A stretch of 13,489 bases of DNA from Clostridiales bacterium UBA1779 (GCA_002314565.1 DCGL01000034.1:1-13489); one strand, 5' to 3'; shown: positions 1 to 7,985, numbered from the stretch's first letter. Notes: a model not told the origin generated them from the sequence alone. Numbers and translations are program-made.

Positions 1-382
1 CCACCTTGATTCCGACCAGCTTTTTGCCGGGTGAGGAGCCCGCACTTGCAAGCTCCGCAATCAGATGGTACAGCACGCGAAGAAGAATCAGTCCGAGATA
101 TACAGCATAAAATAAATAGTAATAAGTTAAAAATGAATCAGCAACGGTATCGATAATTTCATCAAAGCTGTATGATTTGAGCAGAAGAATCAAAGCCAGA
201 ACGGCAGAAACGATATATACTGCAATTCTTATGGCCTTATCAACCCATCCGGCAAGGCAGCGGGAGCCGACACCGGCAATATCATAGGTAATTGAAACGT
301 TCTCGTGAGTTTCGACGAGGACTTTTTTCTCATAATCGTCCGCAGTGTAAACTCCCGGAACAAAGGCAAGAGAATTATTCAT
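1..382 (-). CDS. RDD family membrane protein, 3' end cut off by window edge
   Basis: The first 127 residues are present; the stop lies beyond position 1. The protein starts MNNSLAFVPG. Two parts typical of the RDD family are visible: an N-terminal helix start around residues 41-52 (GSRCLAGWVDKA, with the conserved Arg and Asp) and, after two hydrophobic segments (about 53-67 and 85-103), the motif SSPGKKLVGIKV at 116-127. RDD proteins are small polytopic membrane proteins of poorly defined function, often placed beside MoxR/DUF58 genes, as here. The ATG at 380-382 was chosen because the family motif follows at the usual distance. Its best Shine-Dalgarno (AAGGGGA, about 395-402) is a rather long 13 nt away. 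It is separated from the DUF58 gene by 111 nt holding a repeat pair, so it may be read through or transcribed on its own. Confidence 0.8.
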   Translation of the reverse strand, partial: MNNSLAFVPGVYTADDYEKKVLVETHENVSITYDIAGVGSRCLAGWVDKAIRIAVYIVSAVLALILLLKSYSFDEIIDTVADSFLTYYYLFYAVYLGLILLRVLYHLIAELASAGSSPGKKLVGIKV

Positions 383-434
383 TTTTTATGAATTTCCCCT
401 TTCATTAATAAACGTAAAAGCCCGGTATTCGGCT

Positions 435-494
435 ATATGACAGCAGAAACGTCCCCTTGTCATATATGACAGCAGAAACGTCCCCCTGTCATAT
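435..494. repeat. Tandem pair of REP-like hairpin repeats (29-bp period)
   Basis: Two copies, 435-463 and 464-492, differ at a single base (t/c). Each copy is bounded by ATATGACA and TGTCATAT, a perfect 8-bp inverted repeat around a 15-nt loop (arms 435-442/458-465 and 464-471/487-494). The last arm touches the stop codon of the DUF58 gene. On the minus strand each loop reads about GGGGACGTTTCTGC. From memory, similar TGACA-GGGGACG-TTCT-TGTCA sequences are scattered through Clostridia and resemble REP elements mobilised by RAYT/Y1 transposases; that link is inference, since no transposase is in this window. As RNA hairpins they could also shield the 3' end of the upstream message. Confidence 0.7.
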
Positions 495-1816
495 TACAGA
501 ATTCCCTGACGCTTGACGTTGAGGTAAGCGGCAACGGCACTGAGGGAAAGCTTGTCGGGCTCGCAGTCTGTGTGCATAATTCCCGAAGAATCGAGAATTT
601 CCGAAATTCTGCGGCGTTCGCTCTCGGTTTTGATGGCTGCGGCGCGCAGATACAGGTCGCGTCGGCTTTCTTCGGTCTTTCCGGCAGCCATCTCCGGAAT
701 TCTCGGGTCGTTAATCGTGATGGCGTATACGAGGTGGCCGCGCAGATTGTTTTTCACAGCGGAAACGAAGCGCAGGGCCTCCTCTTCGTTGAAAATCTGA
801 GTGAAAACGAAGACGAGTGAGCGGCGTTTGACCTTGCCGCGGAAAAATGCCATGGCTCCGTCGTAATCGGCGGCGCTTTCACGGCTTTCCGTGTCGTACA
901 TGCGGGAGGCTATTGCGTCAAACTGGGCACTCCCCTTTCCGGCAGGAAGGTAGCGGTCGACATTTGAACTGAAGGTGAGCATGCCGACGTTGTCGCCTCC
1001 GCGCAGGCAGTAGTCGCAGGTGAGGAAGGCGGCGTTGATGCACCAGTCAAGCATCATAATGTTTTCGTATCTTGCGTTCATAACGCGGCTCGAATCCAGC
1101 ATCATATAGATATACTGGTTCCGGTCCGGAGTAAAACTGTTAACGGTCAGTTCGCTGCGTCTTGCGGTTGCCGCCCAGTTTACGTGACGGAAGGAGTCCC
1201 CCACTGCATACTGGCGCAGGCTGTCGAATTCGCCGCTGTCACTGCTCGTCCTGATTGGCTTCAGGCCGCTCATAAACAGACTGCGTGACAGTGCCTGAAT
1301 CCCGTAACGGGACAGGTCCTTCATATTCGGATATACTCTGTACTTCTCTTCCGTTTTCAACTCACACTGTCTGAAGCAGAGTCCGTATACTCCTCTGTAA
1401 CGCAAAGTGATGCACGGAAGGGCGTATTCCCCGCGCTTGACAGGAGTGAAACCGTACGAAAAGCTTTCTTCACTGTGAGCCGCTATCCATTTGCCCTGCG
1501 GCATTTCGCCGTGAACGAAATATTCGGGCAGCTCATCGTGAACGCTGACAAAGAGCGGATGGTCCGAGCGGTTACGCACCGTGATTTTCGCGTCGTGCGT
1601 GCCGTTGAGTGAGAGCTTTTCTTCAAGTATGCGCTCGGCTTCAAGCATCTTTTTCTTAGGAGTGACGATTATATCCGTGACAAAAAGCACAAGAGCAAGA
1701 ACGTTGCAGAGTATGAAGGAGACAATGGCGAGGTCTTTCCCGCCGGCAGTGCCGGCAATCAGAATCAGAACGGCGCAGATCAGCAGAACCGACACAAAGC
1801 GCTTTGTGATTCCCAT
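494..1816 (-). CDS. DUF58 domain protein (vWA-like partner of MoxR)
   Basis: This is a 440-residue protein. Two N-terminal membrane helices (about 8-24 and 28-49) are followed by a beta-rich region (about 55-160). Then comes the DUF58 signature at about 194-228: SGEFDSLRQYAVGDSFRHVNW followed by a Leu-Thr-Val segment. A von Willebrand A-like core begins at MMLDSSRVM (238-246); its metal-site motif is incomplete, with D241 and S243 but Val where the third residue of a DxSxS would be. DUF58 proteins are nearly always encoded next to MoxR ATPases and are thought to act with them as a membrane-anchored chaperone or assembly pair. The start codon shares its A with the stop of the MoxR gene (TGATG), so translation is probably coupled. 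Length is normal for the family. Substrate unknown. Confidence 0.9.
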   Translation of the reverse strand: MGITKRFVSVLLICAVLILIAGTAGGKDLAIVSFILCNVLALVLFVTDIIVTPKKKMLEAERILEEKLSLNGTHDAKITVRNRSDHPLFVSVHDELPEYFVHGEMPQGKWIAAHSEESFSYGFTPVKRGEYALPCITLRYRGVYGLCFRQCELKTEEKYRVYPNMKDLSRYGIQALSRSLFMSGLKPIRTSSDSGEFDSLRQYAVGDSFRHVNWAATARRSELTVNSFTPDRNQYIYMMLDSSRVMNARYENIMMLDWCINAAFLTCDYCLRGGDNVGMLTFSSNVDRYLPAGKGSAQFDAIASRMYDTESRESAADYDGAMAFFRGKVKRRSLVFVFTQIFNEEEALRFVSAVKNNLRGHLVYAITINDPRIPEMAAGKTEESRRDLYLRAAAIKTESERRRISEILDSSGIMHTDCEPDKLSLSAVAAYLNVKRQGIL

Positions 1817-2802
1817 CAGCGAGGCACTTCAACCTTTCTTATCACTGCGGCGAGAGTCTTGTCGGGTCCCGCGGCATCACTTCCGGCTTCAGGACGAAGA
1901 ATTACTCTGTGACGCAGCACAGGCAGTGCGATGTCGGCAACGTCCTCAGGCACTACGTAATCTCTGCCTTCCATTGCCGCTGCAGTTCTTGCACAGAGCA
2001 AGAGGGCGATGGATGCTCGGGGTGAAGCGCCAAGCACGATTGCGGGAGCCTTTCTCGTGGCAGATACAATTTCGGCAATATAGTGAATGATGCTGTCGTC
2101 AACGCGGACGTTTGCGATTTCACGGCGGCATTCTTCAAGGTCGGAGTGAGTGAAAACAGGCTTCAGATCTTCAACGCGGGCGTGTGCTCCTTCAAAATTT
2201 CCGGCATATCCGCGAAGCAGATCCTCCTCGAACTTCTGCTCGACGTAGCCGATGCAGAGCTTCATAAGGAAACGGTCAAGCTGGGCTTCGGGCAGCGGAT
2301 AAGTACCCTCGTACTCAACGGGGTTCTGTGTTGCGATAACAAAGAAGGGATCGTCGAGCTTCAGCTCTTCACCGTCGATTGAGACGCGTCTTTCTTCCAT
2401 GGCTTCCAGAAGAGCGGACTGCGTTTTGGGAGGAGTACGGTTGATTTCATCGGCAAGCAGGATGTTCGTGAAAACGGGTCCCTTCTTGAGATGGAATTCG
2501 GACTCCTTCAGATTGAAAACGTTGGTTCCGAGGATGTCTGAAGGCATCAGGTCGGGGGTGAACTGTACTCTCTTACAGTCGGCAGCTACGCATTTTGCAA
2601 GAGCCTTTGCGATAAGGGTTTTTCCGAGTCCGGGAACGCCTTCCATAAGCACGTGTCCTCCGGACAGGAAAGCAATTGTGAGGTGACGCAGGAAATCGTT
2701 CTGTCCTACGACAACGGTTGATATTTCGGACACAAGCTGTCCGCTTTTTTCTTTTACACTCATTGTATTTTCAAACCTTTCTTTCATTTTGGAGCCGGTC
2801 AT
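1816..2802 (-). CDS. MoxR family AAA+ ATPase
   Basis: The protein has 328 residues with all the expected parts: Walker A GVPGLGKT (55-62), Walker B ILLADEIN (114-121), the family stretch TPPKTQSALLEAMEER (123-138), sensor 1 TQNPVEYEGTYPLPEAQLDRF (158-178) including the arginine-finger region, and sensor 2 GASPRA (258-263). MoxR ATPases are cytosolic hexamer-type chaperones that mature or insert cofactors into partner proteins, usually with a vWA-like protein; the DUF58 product encoded next is the likely partner. The ATG at 2802 lies 2 nt after the stop of the DUF4350 gene. Met14 (position 2763) is an alternative start with AAAGG about 13 nt upstream, so the N-terminus could be 13 residues shorter. 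The catalytic motifs look intact. Confidence 0.95.
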   Translation of the reverse strand: MTGSKMKERFENTMSVKEKSGQLVSEISTVVVGQNDFLRHLTIAFLSGGHVLMEGVPGLGKTLIAKALAKCVAADCKRVQFTPDLMPSDILGTNVFNLKESEFHLKKGPVFTNILLADEINRTPPKTQSALLEAMEERRVSIDGEELKLDDPFFVIATQNPVEYEGTYPLPEAQLDRFLMKLCIGYVEQKFEEDLLRGYAGNFEGAHARVEDLKPVFTHSDLEECRREIANVRVDDSIIHYIAEIVSATRKAPAIVLGASPRASIALLLCARTAAAMEGRDYVVPEDVADIALPVLRHRVILRPEAGSDAAGPDKTLAAVIRKVEVPR

Positions 2803-2804
2803 TA

Positions 2805-4259
2805 TCAGTTAAATATCCTGTTTCTCACTGAATCGACCGTATCGATCAGCTTCCTTGCCTTTGCGGTGCTGATATCGCCGTTCAGGACCGACAGATACGA
2901 GCGGCAGAGATTCTTAACTTCATCGTCAGTCACTGCGTTTGACGAGCTTATTTCAGTGGCAATTTCACCGTAGCTCATAGAACCGGGAAGGGCGTACAGC
3001 TTTGCAAGATCCGACAGCAGGCCTTCCATATGGACGAGAAAGCCGATTGATGCGGCGCCTGTGCCGCGGTAGAGATTGGCAAGAGCCTCAACACCTTCGG
3101 TTTCGCTGCGTCGTTCGACGGAGGCCATCTTTTCGGGAGCCCCGAAGCGCTGAGCTTTGTAAAGCAGATATGCCACGACGGCAACGCAGATTTCGGCAAG
3201 CCCCATGATAAAGCCTGCGCCGAGGATTTCCCATTCTTCGGTTTCATACAGCTTACAGTATTTTTCATCAAAAATCACGGTGCTGATTCCGCGTCCGGAG
3301 GCGATTTCGTCAACGAGAACCGTAAAGGCAGCCCCGATTGTATTATCTTCCATCAGGCTTTGGTTATTCAGCCCTTCATTGCATTCGGAAACGATGATTC
3401 TTCCCTCTCCGTAATCGCAGCTGACAAGCTCAAGTCCGTTATATTCCGACTTCATCGCGCTGATTTCTTCGCCTCCCGGCAGGCCGTCCATTTTAACATA
3501 AGGAGTCTGTCCGCCGTTTGCAAAGTAAAGCAGCCAGTAAATTTCCTCCTCGGCAGTGACACAATACTTCCAGGGAGTTTCTTCGTAAGTAATGATTAAT
3601 TCATCAATACTCTGCTGCTGATAATCGGAAAGGTTCATCGAGGAACTGTCAGTCACAGCGGTCTCACCACCGTCATTCTCAGTATCATCCCACGGCATTT
3701 GCGAATGATTCTTTCTGAGAATTTTGTCATATATGCCGTAGTAATCCGATGGATCATACTCTGTTTCTTCCGCATCAGTATCCGAATCGGATATTTCCTC
3801 ATCTTCTTCGGGCGAAAAAGTATCCGAATCGGATATTTCCTCATCTTCTTCGGGCGAAAAAATATCTGTTCTTAATACTTCTTCCGAATCATCGAGCATA
3901 ACAATCAATACGCCGCCGTCCCTCACCAGATTCATAAGGTCCGCAGGATCATTGCCGCCGAGCAGGCTGCCCGAAACATCAGGACATATATATATTGCTT
4001 TCCCCGGAAGAAATCTTGCGCTCTTCGAATTGCGTTCAATCGAAAAGCTTCCGTTCTGTTCCCCGGCTTTTTCCAGAGACGTGTACAATCCCTTGTATCC
4101 GACGGCTGTGGTCGAAAACGACGTACCTCCTCCGTATGTTGCAAGATTGCTTTCTTCGTCACTGTCAATTACGGCAAGAACCGCAAGAGTCAATATTACG
4201 ATAGCAAGAACCCCTGCCCAGAAGCGGTTTTCTCTGACGAAATTCAGAAATTTCTTCAT
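2805..4259 (-). CDS. DUF4350 domain membrane protein with acidic repeat insert
   Basis: The protein has 484 residues. It carries an N-terminal anchor helix (about 13-31), a predicted extracytoplasmic DUF4350 region (glutamine-amidotransferase-like fold in this family; about 38-125 and 220-335), a second membrane helix (about 346-367) and a cytosolic tail beginning QRFGAPEKMASVERR with the family's Glu-Ala-Leu-Ala-Asn-Leu-Tyr-Arg segment near 391-398. Between residues about 128 and 205 is a strongly acidic, low-complexity stretch containing two identical 14-residue units. This makes the protein longer than I would expect for the family. The start codon overlaps the DUF4129 stop by 4 nt (ATGA), showing translational coupling. 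DUF4350 proteins recur in MoxR/DUF58/DUF4129 clusters; biochemical role unknown. Confidence 0.85.
   Translation of the reverse strand: MKKFLNFVRENRFWAGVLAIVILTLAVLAVIDSDEESNLATYGGGTSFSTTAVGYKGLYTSLEKAGEQNGSFSIERNSKSARFLPGKAIYICPDVSGSLLGGNDPADLMNLVRDGGVLIVMLDDSEEVLRTDIFSPEEDEEISDSDTFSPEEDEEISDSDTDAEETEYDPSDYYGIYDKILRKNHSQMPWDDTENDGGETAVTDSSSMNLSDYQQQSIDELIITYEETPWKYCVTAEEEIYWLLYFANGGQTPYVKMDGLPGGEEISAMKSEYNGLELVSCDYGEGRIIVSECNEGLNNQSLMEDNTIGAAFTVLVDEIASGRGISTVIFDEKYCKLYETEEWEILGAGFIMGLAEICVAVVAYLLYKAQRFGAPEKMASVERRSETEGVEALANLYRGTGAASIGFLVHMEGLLSDLAKLYALPGSMSYGEIATEISSSNAVTDDEVKNLCRSYLSVLNGDISTAKARKLIDTVDSVRNRIFN
3778..3861 (-). repeat. Perfect 42-bp tandem duplication inside the DUF4350 gene
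   Basis: Positions 3778-3819 and 3820-3861 are identical over 42 bp. The duplication is in frame and encodes two copies of the 14-residue unit FSPEEDEEISDSDT (residues about 134-161). Perfect identity at third codon positions suggests a recent duplication, or ongoing slippage or recombination, in a disordered acidic linker. Confidence 0.95.
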
Positions 4260-4972
4260 TCGGAATCACCGCCCTTCTTCCGTTTTTTCACCGCAAGGTC
4301 GGCATCCGCGAGCATTTTCAGGTATTCGTTATACTTTTCCCGCAGCGTCTCTTCGGAAATACTTCTTCCTCCGAAACGCGTCAGATTGAACAGTTCGAAG
4401 AAAGCTTCCGTCATTTTTTCATCGAAAGCACCGATATCGAGAATCTCGCGTTTGTATATACGGTTTGTTTTGAATATTTTAATCCGTATCAGCTCACGCG
4501 TATTGAGCTGAATGAGCAGGGATATAAAAAGATATCTGTAAGCTTCCCGGCAATCTCCTTTTTCAAGGTATTCACGGTAGAGACGCATCGACTCGTCCGG
4601 GGTTTGTGAGAGCCGAACCAGCTCTTCTGCATCCGAGACTTCGGTCTTGCGTCTGACGTTAGTCCGTCGGAGCAGCTTCAGAACGAGCAGCACGATAACT
4701 GTAAGCAGCCCGGCTGCCAGAACGGAAATAATTACAAATGCAACTATGCGTGCGAGCGACACTCCGCTTCCGTCACCGCCGCCGAGATTCAGAGCTTTTA
4801 TCAGCTTTACAATCTGCTCTAATATCCAGTGAAAGATTTCTTCCAAAATTTCAGATATCCATTTTAAAGTCTTCCTTATCCAGGAAGGTATTTCAACTCT
4901 CTGTTCATGGAATTCGTCGGCTGACATAACTTCGTCGATTATTTTTTTTGCTTCGTCAATTGTCACTTCCAA
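4256..4972 (-). CDS. DUF4129 domain membrane protein
   Basis: The protein has about 238 residues. It has an amphipathic Trp/Ile-rich N-terminal region (about 30-61), a Gly-rich turn, one membrane helix (about 74-100) and a cytosolic C-terminal DUF4129 domain, with EAYRYLFISLLIQLN followed by RELIRIKIFKTNR. The open frame extends to a GTG at 4990, but that codon has no ribosome binding site. A strong AAAGGAG lies inside that extension, so the real start is more likely the TTG at 4972 (5 nt spacing) or the GTG at 4966 (11 nt); all three are non-ATG. The gene overlaps the DUF4350 gene by 4 nt. DUF4129 proteins are regular members of MoxR/DUF58 clusters; function unknown. Confidence 0.8.
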   Translation of the reverse strand: MEVTIDEAKKIIDEVMSADEFHEQRVEIPSWIRKTLKWISEILEEIFHWILEQIVKLIKALNLGGGDGSGVSLARIVAFVIISVLAAGLLTVIVLLVLKLLRRTNVRRKTEVSDAEELVRLSQTPDESMRLYREYLEKGDCREAYRYLFISLLIQLNTRELIRIKIFKTNRIYKREILDIGAFDEKMTEAFFELFNLTRFGGRSISEETLREKYNEYLKMLADADLAVKKRKKGGDSE

Positions 4973-5011
4973 AACGGCTCCTTTCTTCACAATTTTTCAT
5001 AATAACCGAAT

Positions 5012-5917
5012 TTACACTCCTCTTTCCGCAAGGAAGGAGTTCAAATTTGTTTCATCATCAAGCCCGCCGGTCTGCTTTTCCCTGTCAACGATTGCAAAAA
5101 TGAGAATAACCGGCTGAACGAATTCAGTACAGGAGGCAAGTCCGTTGACAATTGCGCTTACTATTGACGCCGCAGTACTGTAATTGAAAACACTGAGAGA
5201 GGTTACCGCCGCCATAACTGCAGCCGCGCTTTCAATCAGTATTGCACAGCTTGCAAGCAGCACGAGAGTGCGGAAGCATCTTTTCTTCGTGTATATCCAG
5301 GATGACTTTATTGCCTTGAAAATCTGCTGATTTTTCACTATCATAAGCGGAGCTGCCATCGAAATGCGGCCGTAAATATATAATATGAGAGCAATGACAG
5401 CAAGGGCAGCAAGGGTAATAAGTAATATCCAGTACCAGGCAAAGGGTTCATCATTGACGACTTCTCCGACAGCCGTAAACGAGAAAAACGTGATAATCGT
5501 CACGGGAATCATCAGCAGAATGTACAGTGCCGCAATGAAAATCGAACTCCACAGAGTTGAAAACAGGGCATATACCAAACCTCTTTTGACAGTGTATTTT
5601 CTGTCGGGCTCCTTCCCCGTCATAAGCTTGGTATACGTGAAATAGACAATCATCCCGGTGATTATTAACCCGACAAATGCGGCAATTGCCGAAGCTGCCA
5701 TCCCGACATATGTTCCGATAATCATATCAATTAACATTGTCTTGTCATCGGAAAGCTCCGTCAGTAATTCCAGATTATATCGTTCAGTAATAAAGAATGA
5801 GTATAATCCGATCAGTACGGCGTATATTGCGAAAGCCGGCACAAAACGCTTCAGATTGCGCTTGATAAACTCAACACCGCAATCAAGGTAGTCCGGTATT
5901 CTTTTGTTGTCTGTCAT
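5012..5917 (-). CDS. Polytopic membrane protein, GDPD-membrane-domain-like
   Basis: The protein has about 301 residues with roughly six hydrophobic segments (near residues 27-42, 65-90, 115-145, 158-182, 210-235 and 250-275, counted from the ATG). The stretch GRISMAAPLMIVKNQ followed by AIKSSW resembles the repeat found in membrane domains attached to glycerophosphodiester phosphodiesterases and in related DUF975-type proteins. No catalytic domain is present. The frame is open to a TTG at 5932, but AAGGTGAG lies inside that extension, ideally placed 5-6 nt before the ATG at 5915-5917, so the ATG was chosen. It sits between the ABC permease gene (15 nt away) and the DUF4129 gene (about 39 nt), linking the transporter half of the cluster to the MoxR half. 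Exact family uncertain. Confidence 0.75.
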   Translation of the reverse strand: MTDNKRIPDYLDCGVEFIKRNLKRFVPAFAIYAVLIGLYSFFITERYNLELLTELSDDKTMLIDMIIGTYVGMAASAIAAFVGLIITGMIVYFTYTKLMTGKEPDRKYTVKRGLVYALFSTLWSSIFIAALYILLMIPVTIITFFSFTAVGEVVNDEPFAWYWILLITLAALAVIALILYIYGRISMAAPLMIVKNQQIFKAIKSSWIYTKKRCFRTLVLLASCAILIESAAAVMAAVTSLSVFNYSTAASIVSAIVNGLASCTEFVQPVILIFAIVDREKQTGGLDDETNLNSFLAERGV

Positions 5918-5932
5918 CCGACTCACCTTCAA

Positions 5933-6799
5933 TTATGACGTCAGGTTCAGCTTCTTGTTCATCAGTTTCAGAGTAATGGCCCGGAAAACAAAGAAGCAGG
6001 CAACAGTCAAAAGAATGATGGCACCGACCATTCCCACGATATACAGCGTTGCAGTCTTATCGATGACTTCTTCCGCAGGTGTAAACCAACCTGAAGTCAC
6101 GGAAAATAACGTAGTCAGGTTTATGATCATCGCAAAAATTCCAATTACGCTGCTGATACCGTAATGAATACCGATTGAAGCAAGAAGCTTATGCTTTCTT
6201 GCAATGACTGCTCCTATTGTCAGGCACATCAACACAAGCGCGGCACTTGAACAATTGGTAGTAAACATAACGATTATGATTTCCGCAATAATTACCGGAA
6301 GCGCAGATGTAAATTCTTCAGGATATTCACCGATTCTGTCTCTTATTCCTGCGATAATATCAGAAAAACTGAGTCCCGTTCCAAAGAAACCGGCCAAAAC
6401 CATTATCGCAGAGCATACAATCACCAGAAGCAGGCTGATTGTCTGCCAGATGAAGCAGTGAAGAAGTTTTTCATCCAGAAGAGTACGGCGTTTTACCGGC
6501 AGCATAAACGTCAGATAGGCTTCATCAGAGTACAGATTCTTGTATGCACGGAAATAGACAAATAATTCAAGGAAGCAAGCGGCAAATAAAACGCCGAGAA
6601 AGCCAAAATATGCAAAACCGAAAAGCAGCAGCTTTGACAGGCCCACCGCGGGACTCACGTCGTCCCCGACAACGGGTATATCAATACCTATGCGGATACA
6701 GAAACCCGAAAGAAGCGCCACACCGGCCATTCCGACGGCGATTATCCACCAGAGGCGGAAAACCGCACGCATATCGTATTTTAAAAGTTTCTTTAACAT
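5933..6799 (-). CDS. ABC-2-type transporter permease
   Basis: The protein has 288 residues with about six membrane segments: two before residue 90 (about 15-37 and 55-83), then pairs near 115-140, 167-195, 208-232 and 252-275. The cytosolic segment YSDEAYLTFMLPVKRRTLLDEKLL (in part) is typical of ABC-2-like permeases in Firmicutes, where the Leu-Pro-Val/Ser patch contacts the ATPase. It is the membrane partner of the ATPase encoded just upstream, whose gene it overlaps by 7 nt. GGGAGG lies 7 nt before the ATG at 6799. Substrate cannot be read from the sequence; similar Ytr-type systems respond to cell-wall-active agents, but that is only an analogy here. Confidence 0.8.
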   Translation of the reverse strand: MLKKLLKYDMRAVFRLWWIIAVGMAGVALLSGFCIRIGIDIPVVGDDVSPAVGLSKLLLFGFAYFGFLGVLFAACFLELFVYFRAYKNLYSDEAYLTFMLPVKRRTLLDEKLLHCFIWQTISLLLVIVCSAIMVLAGFFGTGLSFSDIIAGIRDRIGEYPEEFTSALPVIIAEIIIVMFTTNCSSAALVLMCLTIGAVIARKHKLLASIGIHYGISSVIGIFAMIINLTTLFSVTSGWFTPAEEVIDKTATLYIVGMVGAIILLTVACFFVFRAITLKLMNKKLNLTS

Positions 6800-7506
6800 C
6801 TGAAGACCTCCCTGAACTTGGCATCAAGAGAAACACCGTATTTTTCGCGGAAGGAGTCGGCATTTCCCGAAAGCAGGATTTTTCCGCCGAAGCCCATAAA
6901 ATAAAAATCGTCGAGCATAGACTCAATATCGGCAATCAGGTGGGTGGTAATAATAACCGCGGCATCAGGATTGTAATTTCCGATAATCGTTCTGATAACG
7001 TATTCACGGGCGGCGGGGTCGATACCGGCCATAGGCTCATCAAGCAGATAGAGCTTTGCGCGTCTTGCCATAGTCAGCACCAGCTGAACTTTGTCCCGCG
7101 TGCCCTTTGACAGATAACGCAGCTTTTTTGTCTGGTCAATCTGCAGGTCTTCAAGCATTTTGACAGCAAGAGCGCGGTCAAAATCCTCAAAAAATTCCGC
7201 ATAGTAATCAAGGATTTCGGTTGAAGTCATCCCCATACTGAAGGCCGGACGGTCCGGAAGATAGGATACGAGGGAATTGGATTTTTCACTGCGGGGTTCG
7301 CCGCAGATGATAATCTCGCCGCTGTCCGGGACGAGCAGTCCCGCGATAAGCTTTATGAGCGTGGATTTCCCGCAGCCGTTCGGACCGAGCAGTCCGGTGA
7401 TTCTTCCTGCGGGAATTTCAAGATTCATATCTCTGAGAATTCTTTCGCCGCGGCGGTAGCTCTGGCTCAGATTCTTAATTTCAAGAACGTTTTCATATTC
7501 AGGCAT
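6793..7506 (-). CDS. ABC transporter ATP-binding protein (YtrB-like)
   Basis: The protein has 237 residues. Walker A is GPNGCGKS (41-48), Walker B KLYLLDEP (151-158), D-loop GIDP (161-164) and H-loop His189. Two positions depart from the textbook: the Q-loop glutamine is replaced by Asp85 (SYLPDRPAF), and the signature is LSKGTRDKV rather than LSGGQ. Both changes are, to my knowledge, seen in other small GntR-linked ABC ATPases of Firmicutes, so they do not imply inactivity. The gene overlaps the GntR gene by 8 nt upstream and the permease gene by 7 nt downstream, so the three form a coupled module. AGG lies about 8 nt before the ATG. Confidence 0.92.
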   Translation of the reverse strand: MPEYENVLEIKNLSQSYRRGERILRDMNLEIPAGRITGLLGPNGCGKSTLIKLIAGLLVPDSGEIIICGEPRSEKSNSLVSYLPDRPAFSMGMTSTEILDYYAEFFEDFDRALAVKMLEDLQIDQTKKLRYLSKGTRDKVQLVLTMARRAKLYLLDEPMAGIDPAAREYVIRTIIGNYNPDAAVIITTHLIADIESMLDDFYFMGFGGKILLSGNADSFREKYGVSLDAKFREVFRC

Positions 7507-7873
7507 CGTTTTTTCCTGCCTTTCTCTTCGTCACAAACTCAATTATTTCATCGTCGCTGATGCCGAGATTCTCGGCTTCTTCGATAAGCTTTGTCAGCAC
7601 CGCGTTTTTGGTTATATCATTCGTTTTCTGTATCACCGAAGTATTTCCGGTTACGAAGCGGCCGATTGTGCCTCTTCCTTCGAGAAGTCCCTGGCTTTCG
7701 AGCTCAGACAGAGCTCTTTGCATCGTATTCGGGTTGACCGAGGCCTCCGCGGCCAGGTCTCTGACCGGAGGAATGCGGCTTCCCGAAGGGTATTTTCCGT
7801 TGATAATATCCGCCCTGATTTTATCGACAATCTGGATAAAAACGGGCACGTTACTGTTAAATTCCCAGGACAT
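7499..7873 (-). CDS. GntR family transcriptional regulator, YtrA subfamily
   Basis: The protein has 124 residues. It starts with PVFIQIVDKIRADIINGKYPSG in segments typical of the GntR winged-helix domain, with the recognition region PPVRDLAAEASVNPNTMQRA spanning about 35-54 and the wing GRGTIGRFV at about 66-74. It has only a short C-terminal helical region (about 85-118), no larger effector domain, which is the YtrA layout. YtrA proteins are dimeric repressors of the ABC operons they head, and this gene is first in such an operon. A strong GGAGG (7886-7890) lies 12 nt before the ATG, a slightly long spacing. The gene probably autoregulates; a candidate dyad lies at 7942-7966. Confidence 0.92.
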   Translation of the reverse strand: MSWEFNSNVPVFIQIVDKIRADIINGKYPSGSRIPPVRDLAAEASVNPNTMQRALSELESQGLLEGRGTIGRFVTGNTSVIQKTNDITKNAVLTKLIEEAENLGISDDEIIEFVTKRKAGKNDA

Positions 7874-7941
7874 ATTGAATTTTGACCTCCTTTTTTCCTT
7901 AAGCAGACTGCAGTTCCGCAGGAAAACGGTTATTCGGATGA

Positions 7942-7966
7942 CAGGACGGTATCAGATACCGCCCTG
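7942..7966. promoter_or_regulatory. Imperfect 25-bp palindrome upstream of the GntR gene
   Basis: CAGG-a-CGGTAT, a 3-nt centre, then ATACCG-c-CCTG: ten of eleven arm positions pair. It lies about 70 bp upstream of the GntR start and 39 bp after the exporter stop. No U-run follows on either strand, so a terminator is unlikely. It could be an operator for the GntR protein or an RNA hairpin between two cistrons. No convincing promoter was found in the 131-nt gap, so read-through from the exporter operon is possible. Confidence 0.45.
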
Positions 7967-7985
7967 CCGTATGAAATGCGAATCG

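Noticed and set aside
1581..2382. Long plus-strand open frames opposite the DUF58 and MoxR genes
   Set aside because: They are antisense shadows of genes with full family motifs; their translations show no recognisable domain.
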